DNA of 56,229 nt from Croceicoccus hydrothermalis (GTDB lineage: Bacteria; Pseudomonadota; Alphaproteobacteria; Sphingomonadales; Sphingomonadaceae): contig NZ_JAIQCI010000029.1 in the NCBI RefSeq assembly GCF_022378335.1, positions 1 through 56,229 on the forward strand. The letters run 5' to 3'. The position numbers were made by a program, and so were the translations under genes. Shown here in pieces: positions 17,416-25,918 of the stretch. Numbering within the stretch: position 1 is the stretch's first letter; every line of letters begins with the position of its first letter. Under the pieces are notes generated by a model. The model was not told the DNA's origin. It was given only the letters and a program-made list of their open reading frames with translations, and did not search any database.

Positions 17416-17696
17416 TCGTAATTCCTTCCACCCAAGGCATGGCGTGCCGCGATGATGCGCCCCGGTTCGCATTGCAACGCATCCGCCGCGGCCAGAAGAT
17501 CGCTTTCGTGATTGGCAAGAAAATCGAGAACGGCGAGCTGCACGCCGGGTTCCCGCAACCCCTCGCGCAGGGAATCCGGCGTCAGGCCGGTGAGCGAAAG
17601 CAGCCGTTCCGCCCGCCCATCGTCCGAAAGAACCCACGAAAGCGCGAGCAGCGCCGTCGTTTCGGCATTGTCTTGGTTTAAATTCGGATCAATCAT
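17412..17696 (-). CDS. DUF3572 family protein
   Basis: A 94-aa alphaproteobacterial protein of DUF3572: a helical core (ALLALSWVLSDDGRAERLLS, LTPDSLREGL) ending in LAVLDFLANHESDLLAAADA. The function is unknown. An ATG two codons upstream is equally likely. It leads a chain of minus-strand genes (HAD, RidA, glycerophosphodiesterase, GNAT) with overlaps or gaps of a few bases, and is divergent from divK. Confidence 0.85.
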   Translation of the reverse strand: MIDPNLNQDNAETTALLALSWVLSDDGRAERLLSLTGLTPDSLREGLREPGVQLAVLDFLANHESDLLAAADALQCEPGRIIAARHALGGRNYE

Positions 17697-17774
17697 TGCC
17701 AAAGGTTCATCTGTGGTTCATTTTCGGTGCGAACGATCATCGCGATCGGCGCATACCACGCAAGGGGGACCGAT

Positions 17775-18155
17775 GTGACGAAAAGGGTGTTCGTTGTCGA
17801 GGACAACGATCTAAATCGCAAGCTTTTCTGCGATCTTCTGGTCGCGCATGGCTTTGTCGTCGAACCCAATGCGGACGGCAATGATTTCATCGAGCGCGCC
17901 GCCGCCTTCGCACCCGATCTGGTCGTCATGGACATACAGCTTCCCGAATTATCGGGTATTTCACTTATCGAGGCGATGCGCAGCGATACGCGGCTCGCGG
18001 CTGTGCCGGTCTTGGCGGTGACCGCCTATGCCGGAAAGGGTGACGAGGAGCGGATCCGTGTCGCGGGCGCGGAAGGATATCTGGCGAAGCCCGTTTCGAT
18101 CGCGGCGTTCATGGCGGCCGTCACCCGCTTGTTGCAGGGGTGTGTCGTAGCCTGA
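17775..18155 (+). CDS. divK: Single-domain response regulator DivK
   Basis: The protein (126 aa) is a stand-alone receiver domain. The acidic pocket is E9/D10, the phosphoacceptor is Asp53 (VMDIQLP), followed by Thr/Ala (AVTAYA) and Lys105 (LAKPVS). In alphaproteobacteria DivK signals between PleC/DivJ kinases and DivL-CckA to control CtrA and cell-cycle asymmetry. The start is a GTG at 17775 preceded by AAGGGGGA; the codons from 17727 are leader. It lies just upstream of the sphingolipid ACP-spt pair on the same strand. Confidence 0.9.
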   Translation: MTKRVFVVEDNDLNRKLFCDLLVAHGFVVEPNADGNDFIERAAAFAPDLVVMDIQLPELSGISLIEAMRSDTRLAAVPVLAVTAYAGKGDEERIRVAGAEGYLAKPVSIAAFMAAVTRLLQGCVVA

Positions 18156-18292
18156 AGCCGCGTCCCGGCCGCACCCGAAGGAGATTCTGAACCCTGTCCG
18201 CACGCGTTCTGGATCGCCGCGAAGCTTGACAGCGGCGCCGCGCCCCGCTTTGCCCATCGGCCAGACGCAGTTTGCCGGAGATTGTCCACGCC

Positions 18293-18535
18293 ATGGACCG
18301 CGAAGATACCAAGGCCCGCATCGATACGCTGATCGAGCCGTTCAACAAGAAGAACGTCGAGATCACCGAGAGCACCAGCTTTGCCAACGATCTGGAATGG
18401 GACAGCCTGACCGTCATGGATTTCGTCGCCGCGGTGGAGGATGAATTCGACATCATCATCAGCATGAACCAGCAGGCCGAGATCGAGAATTACGGCCAGC
18501 TGGTCGATGCCGTGGCCAAGCTGCGCGAAGGGTAA
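18293..18535 (+). CDS. Acyl carrier protein for sphingolipid synthesis
   Basis: An 80-aa acyl carrier protein. The phosphopantetheine serine is Ser38 in DLEWDSLTVMDFVA. Its position directly before serine palmitoyltransferase (gap 4 bases) matches the dedicated ACP (AcpR type) that delivers the fatty acyl group to bacterial SPT, in place of acyl-CoA. I chose ATG 18293 (MDREDTKA) for length. An ATG seven codons upstream is possible. Confidence 0.88.
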   Translation: MDREDTKARIDTLIEPFNKKNVEITESTSFANDLEWDSLTVMDFVAAVEDEFDIIISMNQQAEIENYGQLVDAVAKLREG

Positions 18536-18539
18536 TCCC

Positions 18540-19799
18540 ATGACCGAAGCGAGTGCACAGCCGCACAAGCCCCAGCCCCCCGCGGAGCCGGAGGGCGCGG
18601 TCGCCGACCTGTTCAGCAAGTTCGATCCGTTGATGAAGCAGCGTCGCGAACTGCTCGATACCGGGGTGACTGATCCGTTCAGCCTGGTGATGGAGCGTGT
18701 GCTTTCGCCGGTGACGGCGATCTGCAACGGGCGGGAAACGATCCTGCTCGGCACCTATAATTACATGGGCATGACCTTCGATCCCGACGTGATCGAGGCG
18801 GGCAAGACCGCGCTGGACGATTTCGGGTCGGGCACCACCGGCAGCCGCGTTTTGAACGGCACATATAGCGGGCATCGCGAGTGCGAGGATGCGCTGCGCG
18901 AATTCTACGCCATGGATCATGCCATGGTGTTCTCCACCGGGTATCAGGCGAATCTCGGTATTATTTCGACCATCGCGGGCAAGGGCGATTACGTCGTGCT
19001 CGATATCGATTCGCATGCGTCGATCTGGGACGGGTGCGCGATGGGACAGGCCGAGGTGGTGCCGTTCAAGCACAATGACATCGACGCCATGGAAAAGCGG
19101 TTGAGGCGTATTCCCGAAGACGCGGGCAAGCTCGTCATTCTCGAGGGGGTCTATTCCATGCTGGGCGACGTCGCGCCGCTTCAGGAAATGGTCGCCGTCG
19201 CGAAGAAACACGGCGCGATGGTACTGGTCGACGAAGCGCATTCGATGGGGTTCATCGGTGCGAATGGGCGCGGGGTCGCGGAGGCGGCGGGCGTCATCGA
19301 CGATGTCGATTTCATCATCGGCACGTTTTCAAAAAGCGTGGGCACGGTTGGCGGTTTTTGTGTCTCCAACCATCCCAAGTTCGAGATCATGCGCCTCGTC
19401 TGCCGGCCCTATGTCTTCACCGCGAGCCTGCCTCCGTCCGTGGTCGCTACGGCCACGACCTCGATCCGCAAGCTCATGCATGCGGGCGAGAAGCGCGAGC
19501 ATCTGTGGACCAATTCGCGGCGTCTGCACCTCGGTCTGCAAAAGCTTGGCTTTACCCTCGGCACCGATGCACCGCAAAGCGCGATCATCGCGGTGATCAT
19601 GCCCGATCTGGAGCAGGGCGCGGCCATGTGGGAGGCGCTGTTGCGCGAAGGGCTTTACGTCAATCTTGCCCGGCCCCCGGCAACGCCGGCGAACATGACA
19701 TTGCTGCGCTGCTCGCTGTGTGCGGAACATTCCGAGGAACAGGTAGAGCAGATCCTCGCCATGTTCGAAGCGGCGGGCAAGGCGGTCGGGATCCTCTGA
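18540..19799 (+). CDS. spt: Serine palmitoyltransferase
   Basis: A 419-aa PLP enzyme of the alpha-oxoamine synthase family that condenses L-serine with an acyl thioester to form 3-ketodihydrosphingosine, the first step of sphingolipid synthesis. Residue numbers match those of the characterised Sphingomonas enzyme: PLP-Lys265 (GTFSKSVGT), His159 (DSHAS), Asp231 and His234 (VDEAHSMG). It is cytosolic and soluble, without the membrane anchor of eukaryotic SPT. Together with the preceding ACP it is the best taxonomic marker in the window. It faces the YqaA-type gene convergently. Confidence 0.95.
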   Translation: MTEASAQPHKPQPPAEPEGAVADLFSKFDPLMKQRRELLDTGVTDPFSLVMERVLSPVTAICNGRETILLGTYNYMGMTFDPDVIEAGKTALDDFGSGTTGSRVLNGTYSGHRECEDALREFYAMDHAMVFSTGYQANLGIISTIAGKGDYVVLDIDSHASIWDGCAMGQAEVVPFKHNDIDAMEKRLRRIPEDAGKLVILEGVYSMLGDVAPLQEMVAVAKKHGAMVLVDEAHSMGFIGANGRGVAEAAGVIDDVDFIIGTFSKSVGTVGGFCVSNHPKFEIMRLVCRPYVFTASLPPSVVATATTSIRKLMHAGEKREHLWTNSRRLHLGLQKLGFTLGTDAPQSAIIAVIMPDLEQGAAMWEALLREGLYVNLARPPATPANMTLLRCSLCAEHSEEQVEQILAMFEAAGKAVGIL

Positions 19800-19820
19800 T
19801 CCCGGCCCGCCCGGCGGCGT

Positions 19821-20474
19821 TCATGGAGCGTCGCTGCGCTGTACGCTGGTCGCCGCTTCGCAGGCATCGGCCGGGTTTTCCCCGTCCCCGCCAATGAAGG
19901 ACAGCATGGCGAAGCCGCCGACCAGAAGCACGATGAATACGGTGGTGAGCAGCCCCAGATATTTGTCGATGAACCGCTTGATCGGTGCACCAAAGACGCG
20001 GAACAGCACACCGACCGTCATGAAGATCAGCGCCCTTCCCGCGATGCTTGCCAGCACGAAGGGAACGAGCGCCATTTCGATGAAGCCCGCGGTGATCGTC
20101 AGCAGTTTGAAGGGCACCGGCGTTGATCCGGCGACAAGAATGATCTCCCAGTCCTTTTCGCGAAGATAGCACGCCGCGATCGGAAACTTGTCGGCAAGAC
20201 CCAGCGCGCCGAGCAACGCCTGCCCGATCAGCTCGTAGAGAAAATAGCCGATCGCATAGCCGAACAGCGCCCCGATCACCGAAGCCGCCGTCGTAATCGC
20301 GGCATAGCGGATGGCCCGCTCAGGCCGGGAAAGGCACATCAGGCCCAGCAAGGGGTGCGGCGGAATCGGAAAAAAGCTCGATTCCATGAAGGAGATCAGC
20401 GCGAGCCAGCGCTCGGCATGGCGATGTCGGGCCCTTTCAACCGTCCATTCATAAAGATCGCGGAGCAGGCGCAT
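19821..20474 (-). CDS. YqaA/DedA-type membrane protein (VTT domain)
   Basis: The 217-aa protein has four to five hydrophobic segments and the SNARE-associated/VTT domain pattern of the small YqaA branch: SSFFPIPPHPLLGLM, GALFGYAIGYFLYELIG, and later AGSTPVPFKLLTITAGFI. DedA-superfamily proteins act in lipid flipping or membrane homeostasis; the YqaA subgroup has no settled function. It lies between the sphingolipid genes and the GTA cluster, on the opposite strand to both. Confidence 0.85.
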   Translation of the reverse strand: MRLLRDLYEWTVERARHRHAERWLALISFMESSFFPIPPHPLLGLMCLSRPERAIRYAAITTAASVIGALFGYAIGYFLYELIGQALLGALGLADKFPIAACYLREKDWEIILVAGSTPVPFKLLTITAGFIEMALVPFVLASIAGRALIFMTVGVLFRVFGAPIKRFIDKYLGLLTTVFIVLLVGGFAMLSFIGGDGENPADACEAATSVQRSDAP

Positions 20475-20683
20475 CGTTCGTCAATCTCCCCAGTGACGCG
20501 TTGCCTTAGGCAATATCAAGCGTGAGCGACAGAGCGAATACAACCATTTGTAACCTATATGGCACTTTTGTATTGACATCGTCACGCTTTTTGGTTAGGT
20601 AAGAGGAACATCGCGATAGACCGAGTCGGCGCCGAGGGGATGGCGTCGACGTTCAAGCGATGTCAGCAACATCGGAGAACGCC
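20475..20683 (+). promoter_or_regulatory. Probable promoter/operator region of the GTA cluster
   Basis: This 209-base gap precedes the first GTA gene. It contains an inverted repeat TTGCC-TTA-GGCAA (20501-20513) and a good -35 match TTGACA (20573-20578) with a weak -10-like TAGGTA 17 bases downstream. GTGACG (20493-20498) and its complement CGTCAC (20580-20585) also occur. It is the only sizeable upstream gap, so cluster-wide control is likely to act here. The boxes are pattern matches, not measured sites. Confidence 0.4.
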
Positions 20684-21178
20684 ATGCCCAAGGCAAACCA
20701 GGACAACGCGTCGGGTCCGGCAAAGGACTGGCGCCCGGCTTTTCTCGAAAAGCTGTCGCAATCGTCGAATGTGGCACTGTCTGCCCGCGCCGCAGGTGTC
20801 GATGTCAGCACCGTCTATCGCGTTCGCCGCACCGAAGCCGCCTTCGCCCGCGAATGGTTCGATGCCTTGTGCGATGGATACGATGCCATGGAAATGGATC
20901 TGCTGCACCGGCTTCGGGCGGGCGAACTCGAAGGTGGCGACGCCAAGACGCGCAAGAAACGCCGGTTCGACAACGCCAATGCGCTGCGCCTGCTCGCCGC
21001 GCATCGCCAATCGGTCGGCAAGGCTCGCGCCCTTCGCGATCAGAAGGACGAGGAAGCGACGCTGGCCTCGATCAACGCCAAGCTGGACCGGATGCGCGAA
21101 CGGATGCGCGCCGCCAACGAACTGCTGGGAAATGATGGCGAACAAAGTGGCAACATTTCGCCGTCCGATCACGGATGA
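20684..21178 (+). CDS. GTA gp1, small-terminase-like DNA-binding protein
   Basis: A 164-aa protein with an N-terminal helix-turn-helix (VALSARAAGVDVSTVYRVRR, residues about 28-47) and a charged helical middle and C-terminus. In RcGTA, gene 1 is a small terminase that binds DNA and partners the large subunit. Position and fold fit that role. The ATG at 20684 has GGAG 7 bases upstream. Its stop overlaps the large terminase ATG (ATGA). The loose targeting of GTAs would require weak sequence specificity. Confidence 0.82.
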   Translation: MPKANQDNASGPAKDWRPAFLEKLSQSSNVALSARAAGVDVSTVYRVRRTEAAFAREWFDALCDGYDAMEMDLLHRLRAGELEGGDAKTRKKRRFDNANALRLLAAHRQSVGKARALRDQKDEEATLASINAKLDRMRERMRAANELLGNDGEQSGNISPSDHG

Positions 21179-22503
21179 GGCTCGCCGACAGGCTCAACTG
21201 GCTGCTCACACTTCCCGCGAAGGACCGGCTCGCCGTCCTCGACCTGTTCGACGATGCGGAGCGGGAGGAGCTGCGCTGGCACTGGGAACTTTGGGCGAGA
21301 CCCGAACAATTGCCGCCGCCGGGAGACTGGCGGACGTGGCTCATCTGCGCGGGGCGCGGGTTCGGAAAGACCCGCGCGGGGGCGGAATTGGTCCGCATGG
21401 TCGTCCGCCGCAACCCGGAGGCGCGTATCGCGCTTGTGGGGGCGTCGCTGGCGGAGACGCGGGCGGTGATGGTGGAAGGGGAAAGTGGAATACTGGCCAC
21501 ATCCCCTCCCCATAGCCGCCCCGTTTTCGAACCCTCGCTCCGCCGGCTGACCTGGCCGACAGGGGCGCAGGCGTGGCTCTATTCCGCCGCGGAACCCGAA
21601 GGTTTGCGCGGTCCGCAACACAGCCATGCATGGTGCGACGAGATCGCGAAGTGGGAAATTGCTGGCGAGCGTGCGACGCGGGCGTGGGACAATCTGATGC
21701 TCGGTCTTCGCCTTGGCGAATGTCCGCAGGTGCTGGCGACGACCACGCCCAAATCCGTCGAATTGCTAAAACGCTTGATGGCCGGCGAGACGACGGGCGA
21801 AACCATCGTCACGCGGGGCACGAGCTATGAGAACGCGGCCAATCTTCCGGCCCGCTTTCTCAAGGATATTCGCGCCGATTTCGGGCGCAGCGCCATCGGG
21901 CGGCAAGAGCTCGAAGGTGTGTTGCTCGAGGATGTCGAGGGCGCCTTGTGGACCCGCGACATGCTCGAAAACTGCCGCGAGACGGCGGGAGCCGCCATGG
22001 AGCGCGTGGTCGTCGGCGTCGATCCGCCGGCGAGTGCGAAAGGCGATGCGTGCGGTATTGTCGTTGCCGGATTGGGCACCGACGGCATCGCACGCATCCT
22101 GGCCGATTGTTCCGTCGTCAAGCCCACGCCCGAACAATGGGCGCGGGCGGCGGCGGGGGCGGCGCGCATGTGGAACGCGGACCGCGTCGTCGCCGAAGCC
22201 AATCAGGGCGGCGCGATGGTGGAAAGCGTCATGCGCGCCGCCGATGTGAACCTGCCGATCAAGCTGGTCCATGCCAGCCGCGGCAAGGTCGCCCGCGCCG
22301 AACCTGTTGCCGCGCTCTACGAAGCGGGGCGGGTCCGGCACCAGGGCGTGTTCGCCGAAGTCGAAGACGAAATGTGCGCGCTGGTGTCCGGGGGCGAATA
22401 TCACGGCCCGGGCCGGTCGCCCGACAGGGCGGATGCGTTGGTCTGGGCGCTGACCGAATTGATGCTGAATCCATCCGGACGCCCGCGGATCTGGGTGCAA
22501 TAG
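21175..22503 (+). CDS. GTA gp2, terminase large subunit
   Basis: The 442-aa DNA-packaging motor has a Walker A motif GRGFGKT (60-66), a Walker B-type acidic segment HAWCDE (Asp155/Glu156) and a C-terminal RNase H-like nuclease starting VVGVDPPAS. It translocates DNA into proheads and cuts headful units. In GTAs it packages random host DNA. It starts on the ATGA overlap with gp1 and is followed 9 bases later by the portal gene. Length is normal for the GTA branch. Confidence 0.95.
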   Translation: MRLADRLNWLLTLPAKDRLAVLDLFDDAEREELRWHWELWARPEQLPPPGDWRTWLICAGRGFGKTRAGAELVRMVVRRNPEARIALVGASLAETRAVMVEGESGILATSPPHSRPVFEPSLRRLTWPTGAQAWLYSAAEPEGLRGPQHSHAWCDEIAKWEIAGERATRAWDNLMLGLRLGECPQVLATTTPKSVELLKRLMAGETTGETIVTRGTSYENAANLPARFLKDIRADFGRSAIGRQELEGVLLEDVEGALWTRDMLENCRETAGAAMERVVVGVDPPASAKGDACGIVVAGLGTDGIARILADCSVVKPTPEQWARAAAGAARMWNADRVVAEANQGGAMVESVMRAADVNLPIKLVHASRGKVARAEPVAALYEAGRVRHQGVFAEVEDEMCALVSGGEYHGPGRSPDRADALVWALTELMLNPSGRPRIWVQ

Positions 22504-22512
22504 GAGCCTTTT

Positions 22513-23700
22513 ATGTCATTTCTCGAAACGCTGGGCGCGGCCTTCAAGGCCGCCCCGGCCGCGCGTCCGCCATTGGCGCCGCCCTTCGCCTCGCCTTGGC
22601 TTTTTGCCGATGCGGGTCCGGGGGCCGCGCCCTACGAATACCGCAACTCGGTAAGCTCGGCGTTTCTGGACAATCCGGTCGCGCAGCGCGCCGTGCGCAT
22701 GGTGGCCGAAGGTGTCGCGAGCACCCCGCTGGTGCAGACAGACGAGACGGTGATGAAACTCGTCGCCGCGACCAGCGCGGGGCAGTCCCTGCTCGAAACG
22801 CTGGCGGCGCAGGTTCTGCTGCATGGCAATGGCTACGTGCAGATCATCAAGGATGCCACCGGCACGCCTTGCGAACTGTTCGCGTTGCGCCCCGAACGCA
22901 TGACGGTCGATCCCGGCCCGGATGGCTGGCCGCGGTCGTGGCGCTATCGGGTCGGCGAAAACCTCGTGACGCTCCCGGTGGAGGATGACACGCAGCATCC
23001 CAATGTCGTGCATATCCGCACGTTCCACCCCGGCGACGATCATTACGGCGCAGGCAGCCTTTCGGCGGCGCATCAATCGGTTGCCATTCACAATGCGGCG
23101 GCACGCTGGAACCGGATGCTGCTCGAAAACGCGGCAAGGCCGTCCGGGGCGATGGTGTACGATGCGGGAGACGGGTCGACGCTGACCTCGGAACAGTTCG
23201 AGCGGTTGAAGGCGGAACTCGCCAGTGCATTCCAGGGCAGCGGCAATGCCGGACGGCCCATGCTGCTCGAAGGCGGGCTGAAATGGCAGAGCCTGTCGAT
23301 GTCGCCCGCGGACATGGATTTCGCCACGCTGAAATCTTCGGCCGCGCGCGACATTGCGCTGGCATTCGGCGTGCCTCCGATGCTGCTTGGGCTTCCGGGG
23401 GACAACACATACTCCAACTATCGCGAGGCCAATCGCGCGCTATGGCGGCTGACCCTGTTGCCGCTGGCGAAGAAGATTCTCGATGCCTTGAACGAGGCCC
23501 TGGTCGCCTGGTGGCCGGACGTTTCGCTCCGGGTCGATCTCGACCGGGTGCCGGCGCTTTCCGAAGATCGGGAGAAGCTGTGGAGCCAGGTCAACGACGC
23601 CGATTTCCTGAGCGAGGATGAAAAGCGCGCGATGCTGGGCCTGCCGCCGCGCGCATCGGCGGAAGAGAGGGGCACGCCCGGAAAGGACGGTACCAAATGA
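22513..23700 (+). CDS. GTA gp3, HK97-family portal protein
   Basis: The 395-aa portal forms the dodecameric DNA gate at the capsid vertex. The typical HK97/lambda portal start (FLDNPVAQRAVRMVAEGVAS) and later VPPMLLGLPGDNTYSNYREA are both visible. It is preceded by a ribosome binding site (AGGAG). Its stop overlaps the small DUF6127 gene by 4 bases. Full length, no defect seen. Confidence 0.95.
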   Translation: MSFLETLGAAFKAAPAARPPLAPPFASPWLFADAGPGAAPYEYRNSVSSAFLDNPVAQRAVRMVAEGVASTPLVQTDETVMKLVAATSAGQSLLETLAAQVLLHGNGYVQIIKDATGTPCELFALRPERMTVDPGPDGWPRSWRYRVGENLVTLPVEDDTQHPNVVHIRTFHPGDDHYGAGSLSAAHQSVAIHNAAARWNRMLLENAARPSGAMVYDAGDGSTLTSEQFERLKAELASAFQGSGNAGRPMLLEGGLKWQSLSMSPADMDFATLKSSAARDIALAFGVPPMLLGLPGDNTYSNYREANRALWRLTLLPLAKKILDALNEALVAWWPDVSLRVDLDRVPALSEDREKLWSQVNDADFLSEDEKRAMLGLPPRASAEERGTPGKDGTK

Positions 23701-24005
23701 ACCGTGAAGACATGCTTGCCCGGCTCATCGCGCAGGCAGAGGACACGGGCGGCGATCTGGTGACCATGCGCGCTGTGGTGGAAGAAGCGAGCGAGCTTGG
23801 CGCGGCGCGCGTGTTGACCCGCATGGGTCTCGACGATGCGACCGCGCATGGCGACCTTGCCGAATTGCGTGAATTGCTGCGGGCCTGGCGCGATGCGAAG
23901 CGCAGCGCGTGGAAGGCCGTGATCGATTGGACGGTGCGCGGTATTCTTGCCCTGCTGCTGTTCGCCATTGCGATGCGCCTCGGCGCGGGGGGGATTTTTC
24001 GATGA
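23697..24005 (+). CDS. GTA DUF6127 protein (between portal and protease)
   Basis: A 102-aa protein with a charged helical N-terminal part and one C-terminal transmembrane segment (GILALLLFAIAMRLGAG). DUF6127 genes occur at this spot in GTA clusters. A membrane anchor here suggests a role in prohead assembly at the membrane or in release, but this is not established. It overlaps both neighbours by 4 bases (ATGA). Confidence 0.8.
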   Translation: MNREDMLARLIAQAEDTGGDLVTMRAVVEEASELGAARVLTRMGLDDATAHGDLAELRELLRAWRDAKRSAWKAVIDWTVRGILALLLFAIAMRLGAGGIFR

Positions 24006-24493
24006 GACTGGAAACCACGATCGATGGCTCGGCGCTCCCGCCGGCGCTGACCCGCATGCCGACGGATGATTTCGGCGCGATTCGCTTTGCCGGCTATGCC
24101 GCGTTGTTCGATACGCCCGACGCCGGGCGTGATGTCATCCGGAAAGGTGCCTTTGCGCGCAGTCTGGCGCAGCGAAGGCTGAGCGGCGAGGCCGTGCCCC
24201 TGCTTTGGCAGCATCGGCCCGATCAGCGTATCGGCTGGGTCGAAAGGATTACCGAGGATGATCGCGGCCTGAGGATCGTGGCGCGCATCGACCATCCCAA
24301 CAGCATGGCGGCCAAACTCCTTCGAAAGGGTTCCCTTTCGGGGCTGTCCTTCGGTTATCGGACCGGTGCTTCATCGTCCACGCGGCTCGAGGACGGCGGT
24401 GAAGGACGCGAGTTGCAGGTGGTCGACCTTTTCGAAGTCAGCCTCGTCACCCGGCCCATGCAGCATGGCGCCCGCGCCCATTTCGTGACCTGA
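24002..24493 (+). CDS. GTA gp4, HK97 prohead protease
   Basis: A 163-aa serine protease of the HK97 prohead family, which trims the N-terminal scaffold region of the capsid protein during maturation. Catalytic residues visible: His71 (LLWQH) and Ser116 (GLSFGY), with an acidic partner near EVSLVT. The ATG overlaps the preceding stop. It is followed by a 140-base leader holding hairpins before the capsid gene. Confidence 0.93.
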   Translation: MRLETTIDGSALPPALTRMPTDDFGAIRFAGYAALFDTPDAGRDVIRKGAFARSLAQRRLSGEAVPLLWQHRPDQRIGWVERITEDDRGLRIVARIDHPNSMAAKLLRKGSLSGLSFGYRTGASSSTRLEDGGEGRELQVVDLFEVSLVTRPMQHGARAHFVT

Positions 24494-24633
24494 CAAACCG
24501 CTGCGAACGCAGCCCGCTTTTTCCCATTCGCTTCGCCAAGCAAGCGATGCCCATGCCGCCCGCCTGCGAGCGGCACCCCGAACGGCCGCCCCCAAAAGGC
24601 GGCCTTTTTCACGTGCGAAAGGTTATTTTCCCC
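24494..24633 (+). promoter_or_regulatory. Capsid gene leader with hairpins
   Basis: This 140-base gap is unusual in a cluster where genes overlap. It contains a small stem GCTGC-GAAC-GCAGC (24500-24513) with a T-run at 24518-24522, then a second, stronger terminator-like hairpin listed separately. It may set capsid expression apart from the upstream genes by attenuation, RNA processing or a separate promoter; no clear promoter is visible. Confidence 0.5.
24584..24609 (+). terminator. Intrinsic-terminator-like hairpin before the capsid gene
   Basis: GGCCGCC and GGCGGCC pair perfectly (7 bp, all G-C) around CCCAAAA and are followed by TTTTT. It ends 24 bases before the capsid ATG. It could act as a partial terminator, attenuator or 5' stabiliser of the capsid mRNA. 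Confidence 0.6.
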
Positions 24634-25773
24634 ATGGATATGGAATACAAGACGGAGAGCCTCGACGCTTCCTTCGACATCGTTGCCCGTCAGGATGCCG
24701 CCGATGACAAGATCAAGGCATTGCGCGGCGATGTCGACGAAATCCGCAACAGGCTCGACAAGGTCAGCCGGGCGGCGGCACGCCCTGTGCTCGACGGCGG
24801 CCAGCCCACCCGGACCGCAGAGGTCGAAGGGTTCGTGGACGGCTATCTGCGCAGCGGCCGCGAAACCGAGCTCAAAAGCATGTCGGGCATGGTGCCAGGC
24901 GATGGCGGCTATGCCGTTCCGCGCGAAATCGACGCCATGATCGCCCGCACGCTCTCCAACATCAGCCCGATCCGTCAGATCGCACAGGTCGTACAGACCG
25001 GCACCGCCGGCTATCGCAAGCTGATCACGGCGGGCGGCACCGCCTCCGGCTGGGTCAGCGAAACAGCGGCCCGGCCCGAAACTTCGACCCCTGCGTTCCA
25101 CGAAATCGCCCCACCGACCGGCGAGCTTTTCGCCAACCCTGCCGCGAGCCAGGCAATGCTGGACGATGCAGGGTTCGACCTCGAAATGTGGCTTGCAGGC
25201 GAGATCGCCGCGGAATTCGCACGGGCCGAGGGCAGCGCCTTCGTTTCGGGCACCGGCGTCGATCAGCCTTCGGGCTTCCTCAACTCTCCGCTCTCCACGC
25301 TCGACGATGCGGCGCGTGGGTTCGGCGCGCTGCAATATATCGGATCGGGTGACGAGATCGGGTTCGATTCGGAGCCCGAAGCACGGCTCATCGATCTCGT
25401 GCATACGCTCAAGGCTTCGCATCGCCAGGGGGCGAGCTGGGTCATGAATTCGTCGACCTTGGCGGCGGTGCGCAAGCTGAAGACGACCGATGGCGCATTC
25501 CTGTGGCAGCCCGGCATGGTCGAAGGCCAGCCGGATCGTCTGCTGGGCTATCCGATCGTGGAAGCAGAAGACATGCCCGATATCACGACCGGTGAATGCC
25601 CGATCGCGTTCGGAAATTTCCGCGCCGGATATCTGATCGCCGAACGCTCGGCGACCGCGATCCTGCGAGACCCGTTCACGCACAAGCCCTTCGTCCACTT
25701 CTACGCGACGAAGCGGATCGGCGGGCAGGTACTCGATTCCGAAGCGATCAAGCTGCTTCGCATCGAGGCCTGA
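24634..25773 (+). CDS. GTA gp5, HK97-fold major capsid protein
   Basis: The capsid protein (379 aa from ATG 24634) has an N-terminal coiled-coil scaffold part (about 1-50, removed by the protease) and an HK97 fold: VPGDGGYAVPREIDAMIARTL marks the junction, and the C-terminal half carries the P-domain and A-domain sequences (GASWVMNSSTLAAVRKLK, YATKRIGGQVLDSEAIK). It forms the small GTA head shell. The frame runs 29 codons further upstream through the leader hairpin, but that part is not capsid-like. It is the most abundant product, and its gene is isolated by hairpins on both sides. Confidence 0.95.
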   Translation: MDMEYKTESLDASFDIVARQDAADDKIKALRGDVDEIRNRLDKVSRAAARPVLDGGQPTRTAEVEGFVDGYLRSGRETELKSMSGMVPGDGGYAVPREIDAMIARTLSNISPIRQIAQVVQTGTAGYRKLITAGGTASGWVSETAARPETSTPAFHEIAPPTGELFANPAASQAMLDDAGFDLEMWLAGEIAAEFARAEGSAFVSGTGVDQPSGFLNSPLSTLDDAARGFGALQYIGSGDEIGFDSEPEARLIDLVHTLKASHRQGASWVMNSSTLAAVRKLKTTDGAFLWQPGMVEGQPDRLLGYPIVEAEDMPDITTGECPIAFGNFRAGYLIAERSATAILRDPFTHKPFVHFYATKRIGGQVLDSEAIKLLRIEA

Positions 25774-25842
25774 TCCGGAACCTTTCGGAAGCTTTCGCTT
25801 CTGCAGGGATGCGTGTGTGTCCCCTTCGCGCATTCCGAACTG

Positions 25843-25889
25843 ATGCGCCCGTGCATGGCCCTAACGCCGATGCACGGGCGCATTTTTTT
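25843..25889 (+). terminator. Strong intrinsic terminator after the capsid gene
   Basis: A perfect 14-bp stem (25843-25856 with 25870-25883) around a 13-base loop is followed by seven T. It is the strongest terminator signature in the window and lies in the middle of the GTA cluster, 70 bases after the capsid stop. Read-through or a new promoter is needed for the tail genes. Confidence 0.8.
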
Positions 25890-25918
25890 GCCCCAACCGA
25901 CACGAAAGGCTGCCCATC

